A stretch of 64,000 nucleotides of DNA from Terebella lapidaria (Eukaryota > Annelida > Polychaeta > Terebellida > Terebellidae), in assembly GCA_949152475.1 (NCBI GenBank), contig OX424561.1, positions 23,678,481-23,742,480 on the forward strand, in the 5' to 3' direction. Each line of letters begins with the position of its first letter. Positions within the stretch are counted from its first letter, which is position 1. Below, piece by piece: positions 31,324-42,688 of this stretch. Below the pieces are notes generated by a model that was not told the origin of the DNA, did not search any database, and saw nothing but the letters and a program-made list of their open reading frames with translations. The position numbers and the translations under genes were made by a program.

Positions 31324-32784
31324 ACTTCCCATATGTTCATACACTCTTATATAATATCGTTTCGGCCTCAATGGATAATTGGGGCATATCTGACATATAC
31401 ATGTATACATGCACTAACCTAACGAGTGGTTTGGTCCCAAATGATAATTTGGACATATCTGACCACATGCGTTTGGTGGTCTACACTGCAGGCCGAGAGG
31501 TTTGGTAACCTAACCAATCCAATCACTCAACCGCACCTAAATGAGCAAATCTAGCCTAAAGCTTAAATTATGAATGTGAAAGGTCTATTGTGATAGTAAC
31601 TACATTTAATGGCATACATTTAAAAAAATAATATAGTTCTTATTTTGATGGTTTTTTTCCCCATTCTATACATTTATTTATGTACATTGGAAGTATGTGC
31701 ATTGCACGAATTCAACCACAAAGAGCGTACCATAACTCCAGAGACAAAATCTACATCTATAAACTCATAAAGAGTATATGACTTTTACAGCCAACAATTG
31801 TTAAGCGATGATCAACCACAGTATATCATCATAATACCCGGTACATGTAGGCTACTACTAGAAGTATGGATTGTGGTATATGGCTGTTTTTTGTTCATGA
31901 TGCCATAGATAAAATACTTCATGGTTGTGTATCATGCCTTGTGTTCTTTCCTCAATGTAGTTAATAATTGTTTTGATATTTTCATGAATGTGTATTTTGA
32001 TATAGTGGCAGTTCACATAATTGTGAACATGGGCGGGGAATTACAAATAGGAACTGAGACCCTTGCTCAAAGTTTCGATAGCATTACGTGAGAAATGAAG
32101 ACTCCTACAGTATTATGACGTATAAATCATATTATCTATAAAGAGTTAATCAACCATTAATCTTCGTCCCTCTGTTGTTTTTTTATGGCTTTTTTAAATC
32201 TGGCTGTAAAATTGGCCAGAAAAATGTGAACAAATTACATGTAGCCCGTCGTTACAATGGGACGGGATGAGTAATAAATTGGAAATCCATGTCAGTCACA
32301 AAGCCCACAATACAACCGCTACCATCATGTTATACAACAGTATCGATTTTACCAGTATGTTATAAATCATCGTTGACAAGGATAACAATGAATTCCAACG
32401 ATAAGACGCGACCGTTACCAATATGTTAGTGCACAGGTCTGCTGCTTTTCATGCACCGGTAGTCGCGTTCAATGCGGGTTACAGGCCTAGGGTCTATATG
32501 TATAATGTCTGACAACAGTTATTGTCATAAAAAGGTTTTTGTCATAATCCGAATAATTTTATATACCAAAACAAAACAGTTACATGCACTTACCTATCAA
32601 TGTCACGTTATACATGTTATATCACGCTATTATACATGTAATATCACATTGTTTGTATTGAATAGTGTGCATCATGAATTCTATATGCACATTTGAATAG
32701 ATGTGTTCATGTACTTATAGGTATACTGCAATTGTACAAGAATCTGTTGGCGTTTTCCTCTTCATGGCGGTACAGCCACCGGCA

Positions 32785-32786
<2 letters not shown>

Positions 32787-32820
<34 letters not shown>
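32787..32820 (+). repeat. CT dinucleotide microsatellite
   Basis: About 17 uninterrupted CT units in the AT-rich gap between the convergent genes. Confidence 0.95.
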
Positions 32821-32824
<4 letters not shown>

Positions 32825-33196
32825 ATTGTTCAGTTATTTATTATAATGAATTGATGAAATGATGGTGTATTAATTGATCAATGCATCTTTAAATTGAACC
32901 TTTATGGTGAAGCTTATATATCCATTGACATCTCGATGAATATAATTTGTATGTTATATATAAGCAGAATAACGCGTCTGAATATATCATATATATTTAT
33001 ATACATCTCGTAGATGTTTTAAAACATATATACACGTAACTGGATTTGACTTCTAATGGATTATGCCACTATATTTAAAAATAAAAAAAGTTTATCCCAC
33101 ACAGATATCACATAATGCTAGTGGATTGTAAGTTTAGCACACACTGTCGTCACATAAATTTAACGCGTGATATTAAGTATGTTATAAAAAGTTCAA

Positions 33197-36100
33197 TCAT
33201 GTTTCGTAGAATTTCTTTCTACGAGTCTTCTTCATGTCATACTGGTCCAGGGATGGGAATCGAACGTAAGGCCTCAGTAACTTTTCGTCTGCCGAGTCAA
33301 ACTGGCGACTGGCGGGTTTATCCTCGCTGTTCTCAGGCTGTTGTCTGTCTTCTTCTTCAAAGAACTTGTCTACGGCTTTGAGAACGACTTTCTCTTCTTG
33401 TGAAATGGCGTGTTCTTCTTCTGGTTTATCTTTCGTTTTATTGGTTGGAGAGCTGGAAGTATCGTTAGTACCATTTTGCTTCCGGTTTTTGATAAGTTTT
33501 CTATTGGAGCTTTTCTTGGGCTGTTTTGGGCCAGTATCGACCGCCTCCTTCGGGCTGTGTGGTCTCACATTTTTGGACTCACTGTTTTTGTCATTATTGG
33601 GTTTTCCACCAACACTGGGCTTCTTCTGGGCGCTCTCAGCTCTCAAAGACTCCTGGGCACCTGTACGACTGGAAGTTCCACCATCGTTCTTCTTCCCAAT
33701 AGCAGGTTTACTCGTAGATCTATCTGTATGTTGCTGTTCTGCTGCTGACGGTGTCTTTGCTTTCGTGACTGCAGGTTGGGACGTTGAACGCGACAGTGGA
33801 ATCTGCGTAGAACTTCCAGTTTTGATACCCTGGTCATCCCGACCTTGAAGCCTACTCGAACTGTTCCTGGACACTTTCTCTTCCTCCTGGAGCCTTTTCA
33901 GCTCTCGTTCATAGAGTTTGTCTTGTACGAGGTTGTAGAAGCGCATGATGCCAGTCACTTTGTTTACAAGACGTCGAATCTCTTCTTGGCGCTGATCTGA
34001 TGATTTACCCAGAATCGCATGTAAATTTTTGCAATTAAATTTGGTGAAGGAAATGCTGATTTGAAAAATTGGCTTTGGAATAGACATATCAGATTTCAAA
34101 ATGTGAACAAACACATACCAGATTTCTTTTGAATGGGTTGTTCACTTCCACGCGTCCCAGGACGAATGCTGTTTTGAAAGAAGAAATACAATGTGACACA
34201 ATATAGCAATAGGTGTTATTGTCTAAAAATATCGACTCAATTCTTGTATTTGTTCTCGAAGTTCTAGCAATTAGTTCGTCTTCTAAACACGAAAAATGAC
34301 ATATATTGCTGAAGGATTGTTAATTTATCGAATAAATTCATGGCTAGGTGTTTCTTGTTGACTATTGCCCATTCATCGATCTGACCTTCAGAACATCGCG
34401 TTTTTTGTTACCAAATTGCATCCAATAAATATTGCATTCATTTACCTTGGAGGTGCCGTTGACAGCTCCGCTGCAAAATAAAGGGAAGAAACAAAGTGAG
34501 CTTAACGCAATGTATCGACATTGCAATCGATTTGACCGATAAATAATGCATTTTACTTGTACAAGTTTGTCACTGAGATGGGTATTGATTTATGGGCTTT
34601 CACCTATATCTATGCCGAGAGGAACATCTTGTAGCCGAGCACCTTAGTTATAGACTTCATTTCGCGTCTGCTCTAGCATAATTGATATTATCATGTAAAC
34701 GACTGGTATTAACGCACGAGCAATTATGCGTACGTGTGGATGAAGATTTGACCTTATTAACCTTTATAGTTATAAAGTGAAAAAGAATTGCTTTTGTAAT
34801 TGTAATCGATAATTGTACCATTAATCTGCAATAACGCTAGATCAAACTTCAACGCCAGCAACATTGAACATGAAATATTAGCCTAAAGGCTAAGGAAGGT
34901 TATTGGACAATATATGTTTTATATGATTTATATTTTAGATATTAGTCCTTTTATCCTGTGACAAATTGATTCTCAAGTTGTAGAGTCGATAACAAGCGAA
35001 ATATTAGCCATTTAGTGCTCTTACTTGAAAATAAGGTGAAAGTTCAAGGTCATGAGAATATTCAGCAAAAATCATTTCCTATATGTGCACAATTGACTCC
35101 TAAGCCATAAAGTCGATGATAAGCAAGATATTGGCCATTTTGTGCTCTGACTTTGAAAACGAGAACAAAGGTCAATTCAAGGTCATCAAAATATTCGGCA
35201 TACATCATTTTTTATATGTCCACCATTTATTCCTAAGCTGTAAAGTCGATAATGAGCGAGATATTAAGTTTGGCCTGTGACCTTGGAAATGCGGTCGAAG
35301 GTCAAGTCCAAGGTAATAAGATTATTCAGCATATAACATTTCCTTTATGTCCAAAATTGATTCCTAAGCTGTAAAACATAGCCATTTTGTTCTCTGACCT
35401 TGTGAATGAGGTCAAAGGTCAAATTCAAAGTCACGACAATATTCAGCATATCATTTCCCAATTGTTCACAATTGCTTCCTAAACTGTAAAGTTAATAACA
35501 AGCGAGATATTAGCCATTTGTGGTCTGACCTTGAAAATACGGCCAAAGGCCATATGTTCACAATTGATTCCTAAGCTGTAAAGTTAATAATGAGCGAGAT
35601 ATTAGCCATTTTGTTACCTGGCCTTGAAGATGAGGTCAAAGGTCAAATTCAAGGTCACGAGAATATTCAGTATATATCATTTTCTGTCCGCCCACAATTG
35701 TTTCCTAATGTCTAATCTCATTACTGAGTGAGATATTAGGAATAATGTGTCCCATTATATAGCATAGGAGAATTTAATATGTCAAATCCCTTTTGAGCGA
35801 AGTTTGGGCCATAATGGCCCATTTTGAGGAATTCAAAGGCAACGAAACTTATACACAGATGAACATATGAGGAGTCTTATGCATCAATTAGGAAAAGAAG
35901 TTTTTCGATAAAACGACCGTCAAAGTCCAAAATCAGGCATATTTCGTCGAGAATGGCCGCTATTTTGAAAAAATGCGAATCAGAAAACTGGGATATTCTG
36001 GAACTATTTTAGGTATTTTTTACGGAAAGCCGTTGGGGGAATGGGTATTGCCCATTGGGAATTGGGTATTGGGAAACCCAATACCCATGTCCCCACCGGC

Positions 36101-39100
36101 TTTCCGTATTTTTGTGTGCAAAATTTCAGAAAGATTCGACCGTAAACGTTAAATAACTGAACTGTGAACGGACGGACGCCGGATGACAGACGGACGACGG
36201 ACCAAATTAAAGTTCGGTAACCCAAAACGAAATGCTAGCATCAAATACAACGCAAAAATGAAAAGAATAATAGCTTGTTTTGCATTTGAACGTGAAAACA
36301 TGATGATAATTGGGCTGCTATAGGTTTTCCCTCGATGTTATACAATGCACTGTCATCACATTAGCAAGCGTGGGCGAGAAAACGATATAAAACTTTCGAC
36401 GATTGGCGTTCCTTTGAGAGTTATGACGCGGTGAATTTATTATTGATGGTCCATGTATGACTATTGTTAAGGTGGAATGAGGTATATCAAACTGTGTCCA
36501 CTTCAATTGATAGGCTACGTATTCCTTCATTGACAATCAATAAGTGTGTACACATCTACCATAACATTCTTGTCCACTATGTCCAGCCTATAACATTTCT
36601 TTGAGTAACGCTACCTTTGCATACTACCTCCAGAAGATTTTCCGAACAAAATGCTTTTCATATATGAGCACGATATCCATATTACATTTTCGTTTTATAT
36701 GTACAGGACTCAATTTGAATGTAATATTATATAAATTTGAATGACATACACACGGCTACTTGTACGTGTAGGCCTATAAGAGTTAAGTTCAATTTAAAAA
36801 TGTTGTTTAAATATTATTATAAGTAAAGGATTACGGTGTTTCTCTAATATATCACATATTTTCTAATGTTTTTTTTATTTCGATTTCTTTTTTTTCGCAA
36901 TTTATAATCATTAGAAATATTCTTGATGGCCCTCTGATAACGTCAGAAATGAAATCAATGAGAGGTGAACAAAAGAACTATTTACCCCGCAAGAAAAACC
37001 TGCCATCGGCATAGAGAAAAATGTTTTCTTCACGAGAGGAAATGTTTCCCCGTGGTTTTCCTCGCTAGAAAAGCACCTTTCCCTCGCGAAGCTCATATGA
37101 AGCACATACCCATACCATTGTTATAATATGTCAAATAAATGCCATGTATTTGTCACCATGAAGGACACAATGAATGTTTCAAGTTAGTCCGATCTTTGAC
37201 CATGAATGTGTTTAAACTTTTGCCGTCTTTATTATATTGTATAGCCTAAAGTCGACTTCAACATACGTAAAGCCTCGAATGATTTTTGCGGATATCTTCG
37301 TTTAGGACCATCAGATCAATTAGAAATTTCATGTTTCCATTTGGCACGAAACCATATTTTCACAAGTTGCAGACTGTTGTCTTCAAAACTGAAAAAGTTG
37401 GTAATCTACACCAATGTCAAACTTCCCCTCAAACATGAAGTTTGCAAATCTGAAATCAATTTGGCATGTTATTCAATGTCCGAGTTGTACAGTGCTTTGA
37501 AAAGAGAATAGGGTCCTACACGTATTTAATTAGATTAGGTCTATACCCGTTTATGTCTTGTATACTCGGTTGGTGCATTCTCCACCGGCACAAAGTTCAT
37601 GGAATTCCAAAACTTGTCTGGGCCTACATGTAAATTTAATGTAAAATTAACATTTGAGTAGATTGCCAACTCTTTCTGTTTTAGAGGAAGAAATAGGCCT
37701 AGGTTTTCAAATGCCGAATGAAAACAAATAAAATTTCAAATCGATCAACAACATTTTATCTAACATATCTATATTTTCACGAGAAAGACAGCAGTCAAAG
37801 TACCCACCCTTCCCAGGCGATTTGTTGGATTCGGGTCGTCTGCTGGATGATATTATCTCCGCGGGACCGCTGTTGTCTTGGCGACCGTCACGTGATTCTC
37901 GCGCAGGCGCCGTGCGCGGAGTCTCAGGCGCGCTGTCGCTGGGTGCGCTGGAAGATGTCGTCTCATAGTCATCATCGTCATCATCATCATCGTCGTCGGA
38001 TGATGAGGATGTGTCTTCATCGTCGGAAGTGAACGATTGGAACGATGAGGAATCGGTGGTTGCAGTCAGTGTTTCACATGACGTAACGCTTATGCTGTCG
38101 GACAGGGCTGATGACGTCACGGATTCCGAGTCCCGTGATGTTGTCGTGTAAAGGACTTCCGACTTTGTCGATGCCACGGTGCGAGCTCGAGGGTTGGCAT
38201 GTTTGTTGTCTGCACATTGAAACACATATTTATGCAAATACGGAAATTAATATTTCTAGTAGTATATTTGTATTGGTTGTCATGGATTAATTTTTGCCCG
38301 GGACTATATGTAGGAATGTCTAAAGGACCCGTGGAGTTACTGGTCAAGGAGATGTTTCATTAGCTAGATCAATCAGGCTTTTGACCACTGCAAATACAAA
38401 ACAATTTGAGATGCCATTGACCAGTTATTGACCTTTTACTCGTCGCTCTTTTTGTTTTTCCCCGCAGCTGACGCTGTTGTCCTTGCCTAGTTGACCGTCA
38501 TACTCGGACCCATAGTACCATTTGTCTATGGCGGCGTTGTACTGCTGGACCATGCTCGTGCGCTTGACCTGGTTGAGACCGCGCCAGACCACGGGCCGGA
38601 CGAGGAACTCCCGGACACTCCCCTGGAGGAGGGCGATCAGACGTCCCTCGGCCCGGCTTCCGGGGGTACCGTCCTGTGACAAACACCGGCTCCATTAGAG
38701 ATACTTACGTGGGAAAATGGGAGGCTTTCCATGGTTATGAGGGGGTGGAGGAGATTTGACGGGATGTAGTCTGTTTTGCTTCACGTTGAGGAACTTGTCA
38801 AGATTCAATGTGTTTTTATGTGGATAGAGCGTGACTATACAGTTCAGGGATTTTCATTTAGAAGTGTGGACAAAAAGTACTCTTGTTTTGTTTTCTGTGA
38901 GGCGACGATCGACTATAGCGAAATTAATAATATTTTTCTTATTGTTGAAGGGGAAAAGATGGAAGAGCTTCAGATTGAAACGCACATAGCGAAATCGATT
39001 TGAATAAATGGACCGGTACTTTTGGCGTGAATGGTAAACCAAAACACATGGGACAATTAGCAATGGATCCAGTCGATGGCGGGCACCTACCTTGAGATTC

Positions 39101-40682
39101 ACTTTGTCTAGCGACTCCAGCGTTTCTAAAAATACAAACGAAAATAAATAACTGGTAATAAAGGGCATTGTTTCGGTTGAAAATGAATATTCGAGGGAAA
39201 GGAAGACCGTTGAATGGAAATCTCGTGACAGTGAAGTATAAAAAGAGGATTACAATACAAAAAGACACGTCCTGATGTGTATTCGCTTCGTGAGCGGAAA
39301 CAATGACTTCAAAACTCGATCGGTTGCATCATAAATTCTGTCTCCCTCAATATCGACATCAATTTTAACAAAACATAAATCTCGTGACGAACATTCGGTT
39401 TTGTGGAATGACTTGGCAGTCATTTTTTCAGATGGGTATCCTGTATATATATCTGCGGCGATATGAATGGGTTCAATTAGGCTTACGATACCGTGTCAAT
39501 TGTGAACTAATAGTGAAAAGTTAGTGGCAAAACCGAAATGTGCCTCATTAGGCGGATACATTCATGCCAACTCAACTGTAAGCTAACACTAATAAATATT
39601 GGCAAAAACCGAACAGACTATAATTAGTTGGCCATCATGGGCCCATACGTATAGCCACATCATATATCACATGTCCACCCACTATCCTGCGGATGGCGGT
39701 TATATAAAGTGTTTACGGTGACAAATGTGTGATTTGTAATGCATCTCTTATCTCCTGTGTTATTGAAAGATTTGATGGATGATTGATAAATTTGGTCTAG
39801 TGTGTGTATTCTTCCATCTACGACTGCAGGGAGTTGAAGAGTCATAGAACCGAAAACTAATGACTCAATACCCAACCCACATGAATGAAAGCCTCGAAAT
39901 AAACTTTGATGAAACATCATACTCGTACCATAGAGGAGTTTCTCCAGTTGTGCCAGTGTTTTGATTTCTGGAAGGCTGTCTTTACGTGTCGCCTGCTTGT
40001 AGTCTCCTCTAAACGTCGAGATTGCGGACGAGGCCATGGCGTTGTCCTGCCAATGCCGGAAGGCCTGGTACAGAAACATTCGATAGGCTTCTTGGTGGGC
40101 AATTTGCCGTCTAGCTTTCGGTTTCAGTTTAGGAAATTTCTCCTTTTTCTCGTTATTATTATTGTCATTATTGTGAGCGCTACTCGATGCAGTTTTCGCC
40201 CGAACAGTAGTATTATGAGCGCCACAGAAAGAGGTTTTCGCTCGGTTCGAGTGTGATCCTCTTGAGGAATTTCGCCTGGCGAGTGTGCTACTGGTGTGCG
40301 GTCTGTGGCCGTGATTGCTTTTGTTATTGTTCTGGACAGAAGACGACGACGAGGCACTGAGCAGTCTACGTTTTGCGTTCCGCTGAGGGCTACGCCGATG
40401 CTCGTAGGCGACGCTACGATTCGAAACGGTCGACGAGGTTGTCGAGATGTCGGTGAGGGTCGAGTTAGAGCGGTGGTGTTTTCTGGTGGAGAATCCGGAC
40501 TTCGTATGGGTCGTGATTTTTGCGGGCTGGACACCGTAGACGCTTGCCGGGTCATTGTAGAATTTTCTCCGCGTCTTTTCGCGCCGTAATCCCGTCACAG
40601 AATCACGTGACCGTGACGTACACGCGGATGTCGCCAGCGACGTCTGTGATCCGGAAAGCGAGCGCGTTAAACTCCCGGGCAT
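33197..40682 (-). CDS. Uncharacterised protein, paralogue B of a convergent pair (7 exons)
   Basis: Minus-strand exons in reading order: 40682-39929, 39125-39091, 38673-38433, 38219 corrected to 38209-37808, 34470-34446, 34168-34119, 33996-33197. Phases agree, giving 2,307 nt (768 residues plus stop). The family is unknown to me. Order: a Ser/Arg/Asn-rich N-terminus with NDPASVYGVQPAKITT; a helical block (AYRMFLYQAFRHWQDNAM to TLESLDKVNLK); a second block RLIALLQGSVREFLVRPVVW...SMVQQYN...DKWYYGS; an acidic exon with ten Asp in a row; two short exons; and a long basic/Ser-rich tail starting DQRQEEIRRLVNKVTGIMRF. It matches paralogue A block by block. I start at ATG 40682-40680; the frame stays open upstream to 40748 without another ATG. 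The 25-nt exon (34470-34446) is the least certain. Confidence 0.78.
34873..36235 (-). mobile_element. Helentron-like family 3, copy B (in intron of paralogue B)
   Basis: On the minus strand it starts AGCATTTCGTTTTGGGTTACC (near 36231), then a GTCC-rich tract, TTTCTGAAATTTTGCACACA, and ends CCAATAACC plus the hairpin TTAGCC-TTTA-GGCTAA (34878-34893). The interior is a tandem set of 170-200-bp units with AAGCGAGATATTAGCCATTT and AAGGTCAAATTCAAGGTCA. The start and 3' end correspond to copy A at 22.0-23.6 kb. A small MITE is inserted at 36021-36108. Confidence 0.55.
36021..36108. mobile_element. 88-bp MITE nested in Helentron-like copy B
   Basis: Inverted ends TACGGAAAGCCG (36021-36032) and CGGCTTTCCGTA (36097-36108), flanked by TTTTT on both sides (36016-36020, 36109-36113). 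The related element at 22.2 kb has the uninterrupted site (complement of GCACAAAAATGCCTAAAAAT), so the insertion is directly visible. The inside is repetitive CCCAATACCC-type sequence. A partial relative lies near 41.9 kb (CCCCACCGGCTTTCCGTATT). Confidence 0.8.
37971..38000 (-). repeat. Asp-encoding trinucleotide run in paralogue B
   Basis: A tract of ATC/GTC on the plus strand encodes ten consecutive Asp in the acidic exon. Trinucleotide runs like this often vary in length between alleles. Confidence 0.85.
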
Positions 40683-42030
40683 ATCGCTATTTCCTGATTT
40701 ATATTTTTTTTTCCCTAAGGAGTTTGTTTTCTCCACAAGCGGAACCACTCAAGTCGTGGTACTATTCACATAAACATGCTGATATCTGAAGACTTTACAA
40801 GTTTGCAGTTGTCAAGAACAGTCACTTCCATATATCCAACATGATATACAGTATGTCCCAACGGTACATTGTTTGCGGGTTGCTAACTACTCCCAGACTT
40901 CACGCGTCCTCGCCACGGTTTCCATGGTCTCTAGGGAACTGTGGAACCCTGGCTCCAGGCAATGAACTATTCGACGGGACTATCTGAATATGAGACACGA
41001 TTGCCCCGTGGTTCGTCCACTTAGGCGCCTGTAACTCGGACCGGCGACAATGGCCAGAGCGATGCGACACAAATAGGTACGCACTTCACGCAGAAATAAA
41101 CATAAATATTTAACGAGCGATGATGTGTATCGCCCATTATCACAAGAAATGTTGTGTTATATTCATCCTGTCTATTGTATGACGTCAAGTGTAGGTGACT
41201 TGTCATGTAAGAGTATTAGATGCAATGGCTTCCTATGAAACTCCAATATCCCACGATCAAAGCCAGGTAAATTGTTAATAAAGTGTATAGATCGAGCCAT
41301 GTTATCCATTAATTTGCACTTGTAGATGTAGCCTTCACTGGAGAGGGAGAGTGCATTACATCCCCAGCTAAGATTCCGCGGGGCAAGAGAACGCACTCAT
41401 CCCGATGACAAAACCACGCACCAGTGCCAACAACGACCCCAGTCAATGCTGAAATGACTCTGTTTAGTCGTTACTGACGTCAAGGGGCGACAGACAGCTC
41501 GCCTGGTGGCGCGACCATCCGAGGGAGACGCATCTCCTACTGGGCGAAATGGGATATTGTGCATGAGAGTGAGTGGTGGTGCTTCTGAAGCAATTGGAAG
41601 CATGTGGTAGAATGCTGAATTGTGGTCTCTTTCATAGAATGATTTAGATACCAGTTACATACCAGTCTGTCTAGCGACATTTGAGCGACACTAAAATTCT
41701 TGTTAAACTATCGTTATGAGGAAATTATTGTTAAACTATAGTTTAATTAAGTCAGTAGCTGAAGTCATAACGTAACTGTGTTCCGATTCAGTGCTTTCCT
41801 CCGTTCAAGTACATCCGCCAAAAACGCCCATAATTCCCAAAATCCAATTCCTAATATACCCAATTCCAGAAACCCTTTGCAATTCCCATGTCCATACCGG
41901 CTTTTGTCGGTTTTAACCCAATTCCCCATGTCCCCACCGGCTTTCCGTATTAATGAACACTCCAAATCGAGTGAATAAATAAATAGTAATCTAATATAGA
42001 AAAGTGACGCCGTAAAGTAGTATGAGAACG

Positions 42031-42605
42031 TACGGAGCCCCTGAGGTGACATACCAGATATATCTATTAATCCGTGCGCACGAATTAGTGAGCCGTGCGC
42101 ACGAATTAGTAAACCGTGGCCACGAATTGGTAAACTGTGCGCACGAATTAGTAAACCATGGCCACGAATTGGTAAACTGTGGCCACGAATTGGTAAACTG
42201 TGGCCACGAATTAGTAAACCGTGCGCATGAATTAGTAAACCGTGGCCACGAATTGGTAAACCGTTCACACGGATTACCTTAACTAATCTGTGGGCATGAT
42301 TTAACAATCCGAGGGCACGATTTAATAATTCGTGGGTACGATTTAACAATTCGTATTTCGTGGCCACGGATTGGTATAACTAATCCGTGGGCACGATTTA
42401 CCAATTCGTGGGCACGAACTAGTATTTCGTGCCCATGAATTAGTAAATCGTGCCCACAGATTGTTAATTCGTGGCCACGAATTGTTAAATTGTGCGCACG
42501 GTTTGGTAATTCGTGCGCATGGATTGGTAAACCGTGCGCACGGATTGGTAAACCGTGCCCACGAATTAATAAATATTTTCGGTATGTCACCTCATGGGCT
42601 CCGTA
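42031..42605. mobile_element. 575-bp inverted-repeat element built on a 21-bp palindromic minisatellite
   Basis: Ends TACGGAGCCC(C/A)TGAGGTGAC continue to CATACC and are inverted copies with one mismatch in 25 bp; similarity continues for about 50 bp. The direct repeat AGAACG flanks both sides (42025-42030 and 42606-42611). The whole interior is a 21-bp array such as GTGCGCACGAATTAGTAAAC; the cores GTGCGCAC and GTGGCCAC are palindromes, and the array orientation switches near 42283. Because 21 is a multiple of three, long frames stay open on both strands (HELVNRG-type repeats). I regard these as a by-product, not genes. Confidence 0.85.
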
Positions 42606-42688
42606 AGAACGTTAATACAACATGCGAATTTTATTCTTCATGTTTTCAATATAAGGAATAACTGTGCTAAAAAGCACTCTTCGTGAGA

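Larger units (their letters stand above)
28143..33196. other. Gap between the convergent genes
   Basis: About 5 kb between the two 3' ends. Half is the foldback element at 28968-31323. The remainder (31.33-33.2 kb) is AT-rich with a CT microsatellite and no recognisable exon; it presumably includes both 3' UTRs. Confidence 0.7.

Noticed and set aside
33366..33848. 160-codon frame opposite the last exon of paralogue B
   Set aside because: Antisense shadow of a Ser/Lys-rich coding exon; the minus frame matches paralogue A and splices correctly.
40296..40589. Plus-strand frames opposite the first exon of paralogue B
   Set aside because: Shadow frames of a GC-rich coding exon.
40683..40748. Extending paralogue B upstream to 40748
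   Set aside because: The frame is open but the codon at 40748-40746 is GTG; the first ATG is at 40682-40680.
41820..41951. Complete second copy of the 88-bp MITE
   Set aside because: Only the right end (CCCCACCGGCTTTCCGTATT) is clear; no inverted left end was found, so it is at most a truncated relative.
42022..42590. Long open frames on both strands with HELVNRG/RGHGLPI-type repeats
   Set aside because: They arise because the minisatellite period (21 bp) is a multiple of three; both strands are open at once and the segment is a mobile element.
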